A DNA stretch of 64,000 nt, taken from assembly GCA_038503075.1 (NCBI GenBank), contig JBCAML010000002.1:2294001-2358000 (forward strand). Reading direction: 5' to 3'. Positions 59,071-64,000 of this stretch are shown here, piece by piece (the stretch's first letter is position 1; the number at the start of each line of letters is the position of its first letter). The position numbers and the translations under genes are program-made. The stretch is from Gyromitra esculenta. Lineage: Eukaryota; Ascomycota; Pezizomycetes; Pezizales; Discinaceae. The notes under the pieces were generated by a model that saw only the letters and a list, made by a program, of their open reading frames with translations, was not told the DNA's origin and searched no databases.

Positions 59071-62000
59071 AAATTGACGAAAAGCTAGCGAGTTCGTCTC
59101 AGAAGAGCTAGGGGATCTAGGAGTTTCGGTTCGGTTCGTTGCGGGAATAGAAAAAAACGTCTGAATTGAGGGTTTGCCAGGGACTTCCCGAGATCTTCCT
59201 ATGGGACTGCTTTTTTTTGTTGCGGATAAGGATGAATTAAAATCGTTGAGGGAAACAGAAAACGAGTAGGTAATTTCACAAGAGTCGAAAGATAAGCTGT
59301 AGCTTGATCGAAAGCAAGAACCCTCGTTGAACCGGGTAGGTTTAGTTGGGAAGTGGAGGAGGTTTAGCGCCTAAACAGATAGATAGCTTGTCCCGCGATA
59401 GACGATTGGCAGCAGCCGCTATACATGAGCCGACCGAAATTCCCTGCTGTAAGGGTTGCTGGGCAATGACGACAAGAACAGAAGAGAAAAAAGAAAGAAT
59501 GACAAGCCCCCGCTACAAAGAAGCACTAGAATCGAATCGGACGTGGAAGCGAGATGAGGCCTTGGATCGGGGGGAGGTTTTTAGTTTTTGTTCACGAGAT
59601 GAAAGGTGCCAGGAATTCGGATCAAACTCTTCTTTCCCGTGAGGCGTGAAGAGTGAGGGGCGGTAATTGGCTATGGCTAGGTATCGTGTGATATTGTCAC
59701 GAACGAGAAAGGAACGAAGGTTGCAGAAAAGAAGGGTGGAAAAGGAAGCCTTTCTTGTTGGGGGGTGGTGGAGGAGATGTTTGAGAGAGTTTGGTTGGAG
59801 TGGATTGCTGCTTGCTACCCTGGGGGATCTGATAGCCCTCAAAGATGCACCAACCAAACCATCAACATCACCAGCCGCGACAGCAGGGAAGAGCGACAAC
59901 GGCAGGCAAGCAGGAACACCAGCCGAATGACGATGAACTCGAACGATACCAGACACGAGGGAAAGGGAAATATTCCGCGGGGATCTGGCACTGTGCACGT
60001 ATACCCTTCTTCTTTATTCTGGGGAAGTTGAAAGTCTGGGCGGCCGTTTCCGTCCCGTCTTTTTAACTGGCAAGGAAAGGAAAGCTACAAGGCAACAAGG
60101 AGCAAGGAAGGAGCAAGGAGGCAGTCTTTGCAGTACTCCAGAGTCTTGGGCAGTTGTTGTTCACTACTGCACTACACGTCTTGTACCCTAGGTACTCTGC
60201 CCACTCCACGTCTACTGCGGGAGCTAATGAAAAGCCCTTATTACCACAAGTACATGTAGTACTTCGTGCAGCCGTAAGGATGTGACTGACAGCTGAGATG
60301 GGCGGCCAAGCAAAGCTGTTGCTGCCTCAAAAGACAGACAGGTGAGGAGATTTGTTTCGACATCAGCAGCCAGTAAACGGTGGAAAATACGGGAACAATC
60401 GGAGCTAGAAAAAAGGGGAGACATCAGACATGTTCGTTGCCGCAGGGCCCAGGCAACAAGGCAAGAGAACGAGAGAGAGGGAAAAAGAAAGGAAAAGAAA
60501 AAAACCTGTGGGACCAAGCTTGTGGCTCGTGGGGGGGATTTTGGATCTGGGATCTGCCTATCGCTTTGGTGATTGGGCGCCAAGCATCCCTTCCCGTAGC
60601 ACGCTAGCCCGCTTCGGATTGATCACCTGGAAACTGAGACATCCTTGGGGCATTCCCCTTTATCGGCGTCATCGTCCATCGCCGGTGCGGGAGTCGAAAC
60701 TCTCATCTGAGCTTTTCAAAACCAGTGAGTGACTGTAACACCGCAGTGCTGTGGCATAGCATACCATACCAGAGGCGAGTGATGTTGGGTGTTGAGCCGC
60801 AGCAGATAAGCTTGGAGCCTCACCCAACCCCACACATAGTCCTGGCTAGAATCAATAAACAAACGCCCTTGATTGCTCTCACACTACCTCGGTCTGCTCG
60901 AGAATATGCAGTGGCACTCGAACTCAACAGACAGTCCGTCCTCGGTTAAGTGTTTCGCTGGGATACATATATGTACACATGGCTACAACAGCAACAGCAG
61001 CCCACTTTAACTCACTTTAACTCACATGCAGAAGTATGGACCACACTTTGCTTTACGTGGTTTTGGAATGTGGACAGATGAGTGGTGGAGGGAGGATTCA
61101 GGGGAGGAGCTTGCTTCCCCGCATTTTGGATTCTTCCTTGTCCATCATGCAACCAACTGACATGCAGGCAGCGTCTCTCCCCTCCACACCAAAAAAGCCT
61201 TAGCTTATATGTAGTGTTCCTGGGTGCTCGCCGGCGAGAGCTCGAACCGGATGCAAATGTAGGGCGAAGGCCTAAAGATTACACGTTGTGTGTAAGCTAT
61301 ATACCGGTAGGGTGCTGTTGTGAAGATGCGCAAAGACACATAACCGTTCTCAGATGAGATGATTTGCGCGTGCACGCATGTACTGCACGTACTCTGCGTA
61401 TGGTGCAGTGGGAATTGCAACCACATTTACCGTCAATGTACCGACAGAAGTAGATATATGCCGTAAATTAAACACTCAAAAAAAGATCGTGGTATATATT
61501 ATCGTATGCTCTGCTTATCGTGGGGTTGTATCCTTGGGCGAAAACAAAACCGCAAACCGGGAGTTGCGTCATTACCCCAACATCGCCAATGCAACACCAG
61601 ACAAATGTTCTCCGCAATTCAACAGTTTTTTTTTTATCTTTCGTCAAAACCTCGCCCGAGCACAATTCTGCGCTCCAATCACATAGAAATTCACGACGGG
61701 ACTGTTGAGCAGGGCGGATATATAAACATCCAAGTACTTGCGTGGCGGTATCTCCACACGGCATGGAAGCACATATGTAAACAAATAACTAACCGCATCC
61801 CACATTCAATCCAGGGCGTCGACATATCACACACGCATTCATCCACACACAATCAGCATCTCACGCATATTACAATTCCACACCCTGCCACATCACATCG
61901 CATACCTAGATAGTAGCTAGCTAGCAGAGTAGACAGGCAGGCAGGCATCGGATCACATACATCCACCCCTTTAGATATTAATACATCCACCCATCCATCC

Positions 62001-62156
62001 ATCCATCCATCCATCCAGTAGGTGCATCACCCAGTTCCACGGTTTACCCCTCCCACTTGCTCCACGATCCCACAACGCCCACTGCTCATCAATCAGCACT
62101 AAGAGGAAGGGTGAGGGGGACAGAGTAAACCGCTACGTAGAGCCCCACACTCAACC
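59071..62156. other. Divergent promoter region of sestrin and NDUFAF3-like genes
   Basis: No independent gene was seen. The part next to sestrin (59440-60570) is purine-rich on plus, so C/T-rich towards that gene. The part next to the right-hand gene (61780-62150) is C/A-rich with a short CCAT microsatellite. One TACATGTA is at 60251. A short tandem repeat of CTTTAACTCA occurs near 61004-61024. Confidence 0.55.
61991..62016 (+). repeat. CCAT microsatellite
   Basis: Six tandem CCAT units plus two bases, 141 bp before the start codon of the NDUFAF3-like gene, in its probable leader or promoter. Likely length-polymorphic. Confidence 0.85.
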
Positions 62157-63027
62157 ATGCTCCCTCTGCTCCGTCTCAATGCTATCCCGGCGGTGATTCG
62201 GCTCCTTTCACGGACACACCAAGCCGCGTTTCACGCTTGCTCCAATCTTTCTCGGAAGCTCCCTCAACGCCCCCCCGACGGCATTCGACCAGCATCCATG
62301 CCGACGCAGGAAAACACTAACCCGGCAGAAACCCTTTCGAGCCTCGACGTGCTCGGATCTGTCCCAGCACCACCGTCAGCGGTCGAGGCCATCCTCGCCG
62401 ACGGATTCTTGCTGAGTAACGGCATGACAGTCCACGACGGCGTCATGTTGGTGAACAACGAGGTTTTCAGGTGGCGGCCGGTGGAGAAGGGAGGATCAGA
62501 CGAGAATAAGGCAAAGATAGGGGGGATATTGGAGTTGGCGGAGGAAGCTTGGGGTCTCTTGGACGTTGTTTACCCGAAGCCTGGTTGGTTCACATCCCAC
62601 CCTCTTCCCCGATATCATTACTCGATCACCTTACCTTACCTTACCTTTATTTTTATTATCAAACCACGTGCGAACGCTATTCTCGCTTCACGTATTGTGT
62701 GCTTTGTGTGCTTTTTCTACTTATTTTGGTCTCTACTTCACTACCGTTATATACGTGACCAATAGCAACCTCCCCTCGCTCCCTGAAAAATAACCTAGAC
62801 CTGGTAGGCCTCAGCCGCTGATGCCTTGATTAGAGATACTGGTCATCGGAACTGGCTATAGGTCACTCATGCTCTCCCCTAAGACTCGTGCGAGAATCAG
62901 TGAGTTGGGGATAAGGTTGGATGTCATGTCTACTCATAGTGCCGCGGCCGAATACAACCTCCTGGCCACTGAGCGAAGTGGTACCCAAGTCGCAGCAGCA
63001 ATGCTGGTAGACGGATTTGGAAAATAG
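62157..63027 (+). CDS. NDUFAF3 / Mth938-like mitochondrial protein
   Basis: Member of the DUF498 (Mth938) fold family; the animal member NDUFAF3 is a mitochondrial complex I assembly factor. Two exons, 62157-62583 and 62834-63027; 206 aa. Exon 1 encodes an Arg-rich, acid-free N-terminus (MLPLLRLNAIPAVIRLLSR), a good mitochondrial targeting peptide, then AILADGFLLSNGMTVHDGVM. Exon 2 supplies the rest of the fold: ILVIGTGYRS, RISELGIRLDVMSTHSAAAEYN and a final AAAMLVDGFG. The 250-bp intron is long for this window and has an unusual GTTGGT donor, but the joined sequence matches the family across the junction (YPKPEILVIGTG). Unspliced, the frame would end in unrelated sequence after 202 aa. Confidence 0.88.
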
Positions 63028-64000
63028 GATAAGTAAGGCAGATCGTCTAATTGGTCGGTTTTCTTTCCCGTTGATGTTGTAGTAAAGAGAGTATTTGGAA
63101 GAGAGAGAAAGAAAAGAAAGAAAGAAAGAAAGAAAGAAAAGGGTTCGAGGTGTGTACTGTAATGTATCATATTAGTCGAGATTCATAATCATTACGATCT
63201 GCATTTCTTTTATGTAAGCCTTCCCACGAGGTCTGTATCTTATCCATGGAATTCACGCAGCCACCCGCACTTCGCGCTTTTAGCTTGAGGGGATTTCGGT
63301 GGAGCGCTAGGGCGTTCGGGGGGTTTTTCACGTTACTTGGACCATCGCCAACAGGGGTTCATGTAGCTAATCTAAAACTTAAAACGGTTAGAGGGGAAGG
63401 AGTTATGTGTGTCAAGCATATTTCGACCAATTTTCAACTCTTGATTCCTCAACTAAGCATATTGGTATCTTATCATTCCCGAAAGATACCACACATCGGA
63501 AGGCTTGCCGAAGAACAACATGAAATTAAGATCGAGACTAGACAGGAGACAACTGAGGAGTTCCTGATCGCTTGCAGCACCGGATGATTTCGGGGGGGGG
63601 CTAGCTGAAGGTATAGCTTAGCTGTAGCTATTCAGCCAAGATCACTCTTCCGGATATCATCGTCATTGACTTTTTCTGCATCATATATCAAATTAATGCT
63701 CAATGGATGTACTCTTAGACTCGTCACAAATTTGTACACCTCATCAAAGAGATTGCAATGTAATTAAGCCTCGTAGAACTCCCGATATCTCCCGGAAAAG
63801 AGGAGTATTTTGGTGATTGCTACGCTATGCAGAGTTATCCAAGCAGACCGGAGTAAATGTATTTATTCTTGTCTAAATATGTACACGTAGTTACATGTGT
63901 CTAGCCCCTAGGTCATGTACATATATAATATTATACATGTAGTCTTTATACACTCAGCTCGTATGAATAACACTCGCTGTGTCTATTCGTAGCGTGCGTA
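63028..64000. other. Right flank, no supported gene
   Basis: AT-rich sequence after the NDUFAF3-like gene. An open frame at 63246-63587 (+, 113 codons) begins with ATG but shows no motif I recognise, so I leave it uncalled. TACATGTA is at 63934-63941. Confidence 0.5.
63107..63140 (+). repeat. GAAA microsatellite
   Basis: Tandem AAAG/GAAA units in the 3' flank of the NDUFAF3-like gene, about 80 bp after its stop codon. Pure purine tract on the plus strand. Confidence 0.8.

Noticed and set aside
63246..63587. 113-codon plus-strand frame beginning with ATG
   Set aside because: Composition does not favour coding, there is no known motif, and its start is in the 3' flank of another gene.
1..64000. 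CRISPR arrays, rRNA genes, bacterial-type operons
   Set aside because: No regularly spaced direct repeats, no rRNA-like stretch and no operon layout; the window is fungal nuclear DNA.

Overview
The window is nuclear DNA from a filamentous ascomycete (Pezizomycotina). The signs are many GT-AG introns of about 50-150 bp, a Zn2Cys6 regulator with a fungal-type middle domain, a CRH-type cell-wall GH16 enzyme with a GPI tail, a Rck2/Srk1-type kinase and an SLX4 of fungal layout. Gene density is low: about twelve good genes in 64 kb, separated by AT-rich spacers of 1-6 kb full of short palindromic transposon relics. That would suit a large-genome group such as Pezizomycetes, but this placement is inference.

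Layout, left to right: gene-free DNA with miniature elements (1-4062); a Rck2/Srk1-like stress kinase (+, 4063-6442); a Zn2Cys6 transcription factor (-, 9012-12108); SLX4, scaffold of a structure-specific nuclease (-, 17963-20868); an MFS transporter (+, 24734-26790); an F-box-like Cys-rich protein (+, 27999-28772); a 76-aa Cys-rich protein (+, 31329-31559); a forkhead transcription factor (-, 35632-37149); a SAYSvFN-domain membrane protein hidden in three short exons (-, 39787-40306); unrecognised exons beside it (-, 40540-40957); a 291-aa Cys-rich orphan (+, 41400-42275); a CRH-type chitin-glucan transglycosylase (-, 45676-47190); a Pho8-type alkaline phosphatase (-, 52506-54263); a fungal sestrin (-, 55739-59070); and an NDUFAF3/Mth938-like mitochondrial protein (+, 62157-63027). 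Every multi-exon model given without qualification was rebuilt by hand from splice sites and closes to a multiple of three.

The genes look like independent housekeeping or regulatory units; I see no biosynthetic cluster and no operon-like block. Stress and nutrient signalling is a loose theme (stress kinase, sestrin, two transcription factors, vacuolar phosphatase), but nothing shows that they act together.

The most distinctive structure lies between the genes. At least twelve short (100-235 bp) hairpin elements with long terminal inverted repeats sit in TA target sites. They include one element nested in another, with an almost perfect empty copy 30 kb away, and two elements abutting on one shared TA. 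The palindrome TACATGTA is also repeated far more often than expected, and always outside genes. Three introns (in the MFS, F-box and phosphatase genes) are multiples of three with no stop, so a simple reading-frame scan misses them.
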